A DNA stretch of 28,635 nt, from IMG/VR virus record IMGVR_UViG_3300013372_002223, positions 1 through 28,635 of that record, one strand, 5' to 3'. Source of the DNA: a virus. The position numbers were made by a program, and so were the translations under genes. Within the stretch, counting starts at the first letter, position 1. The number at the start of each line of letters is the position of its first letter. Positions 28,195 to 28,635 of the stretch are shown here, piece by piece. The notes beneath the pieces are model-generated. The model was not told where the DNA came from, searched no databases, and was given only the letters and a program-made list of their open reading frames with translations.

Positions 28195-28498
28195 CTATTC
28201 TCATCGCGCGGAACTTTGTCAAGTTATTTCTTTATTGTCAAGCACTATTTTCAAAATAATACACTCCAAACTATTTCCACATTATCTACATTATTCTCTT
28301 GACATCCACTATTGCCTAGTCTCCACAAATTCCCTCTCTTCCTTACTGTCTCATAATGCTACACTTTATTATTAATATTAAATAAATATAAAATAACTAT
28401 TAAATATATATTGACACTTCAAAAGATATCCTTCATAATGCTTTTAACAAATTCAGAAAAGAATTTGGAAATAACAAAACAAACAAACAGGGGCAAAT
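28195..28498. promoter_or_regulatory. Divergent control region, 304 bases
   Basis: No protein gene is supported. It separates the - strand late block from the + strand gene at 28499. Contents: two GTCAAG direct repeats 19 bases apart (28218-28223, 28237-28242), a CTTGAC in inverse orientation (28298-28303), a pyrimidine-rich stretch (about 28310-28350), an AT-rich block (28365-28411), two copies of TCATAATGCT (28351-28360 and 28434-28443) and the strong promoter at 28412-28440. The repeated GTCAAG sites could bind a regulator. Confidence 0.6.
28412..28440 (+). promoter_or_regulatory. Near-consensus sigma70 promoter
   Basis: TTGACA (28412-28417), exactly 17 bases, then CATAAT (28435-28440). 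This is one mismatch from the ideal -35/-10 pair and is preceded by an AT-rich UP-like block. It points at the gene beginning at 28499, giving a leader of about 50 bases. A host-sigma promoter of this strength is expected for an early phage operon. Confidence 0.8.
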
Positions 28499-28635
28499 AT
28501 GATTAAAAATAATATTGCAAAAGCACAAGATTTAATCACTCAAATTTTAGAATTTCCATGCGTTGATAATGTTGGCAAAAGTGGAAATTATTTTATTTGT
28601 GAGTTTAATTATATTGTTGAGGAATTGGCCGGAAT
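28499..28635 (+). CDS. Partial early gene, cut by window end
   Basis: ATG at 28499 with AGGGG six bases before it and a strong promoter upstream. The visible 45 codons read MIKNNIAKAQDLITQILEFP then CVDNVGKSGNYFICEFNYIV and EELAG, an N-terminal helix followed by beta strands. No family recognised from this portion. It is the first gene of a rightward operon, presumably early functions. Confidence 0.75.
   Translation, partial: MIKNNIAKAQDLITQILEFPCVDNVGKSGNYFICEFNYIVEELAG

Noticed and set aside
28299-28327. TTGACA at 28299 as a second rightward promoter
   Set aside because: No -10-like hexamer at 16-18 bases downstream (TCCACA).

Overview
The window reads as part of the genome of a tailed phage with a short-tailed (podovirus-like) virion. 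The DNA is visibly AT-rich. A P22-type portal, gp4- and gp10-type head-completion proteins and gp7/gp20/gp16-like ejection proteins are present, and no tail tube, sheath or tape-measure gene is seen. The major capsid protein is of the roughly 300-residue HK97-fold type, not P22 coat, so this is a mosaic relative of P22 and not a close kin. The overlapping spanin-like pair, one of them a lipoprotein, points to a Gram-negative host. No integrase, repressor or excision gene is visible, so lifestyle cannot be judged.

Layout. (1) Positions 11-4633, + strand: an early or accessory module with a metallophosphoesterase, a RusA-type resolvase, a 446-base structured non-coding stretch holding a tRNA-like 3' end with CCA, then small genes of unknown function, an HNH homing endonuclease and two apparent gene stubs. 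(2) About 4629-4653: a convergent junction with a weak terminator. (3) Positions 4642-28094, - strand: one long late cluster. In transcription order it runs small terminase, three unknown genes, large terminase, a class II-like tRNA, portal, an unknown gene, a GroES-type co-chaperonin, scaffold-like protein, two structural proteins, major capsid protein, decoration-like and small virion genes, a cupin-like protein, three ejection proteins, tail fibre, a DUF4376-like protein, gp4-like, gp10-like, a repeat protein, a glycine-rich adhesin, another DUF4376-like protein, two small membrane proteins, the spanin pair, and DUF5675 and DUF1353 proteins. (4) Positions 28195-28498: a divergent regulatory gap with a near-consensus sigma70 promoter firing rightward into a gene cut by the window end.

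How it fits together: the two terminase subunits package DNA through the portal into a capsid built on the scaffold-like protein. The GroES-type protein, set between portal and scaffold genes, probably joins the host GroEL to fold a virion protein. gp4- and gp10-like proteins close the portal, ejection proteins leave the head at infection, and the fibre and glycine-rich adhesin bind the host. The membrane proteins and spanins release progeny. No classical endolysin is recognisable; the DUF5675 protein beside the spanins is the best candidate to examine. Translation is tightly coupled, with repeated one-base TAATG overlaps.

Most unusual items: the structured RNA region at 891-1336, the almost identical T-arms of two tRNA-like elements 24 kb apart on opposite strands, the phage GroES, the 13-residue Lys/Gly peptide gene, and a two-copy intergenic element near the terminase genes.
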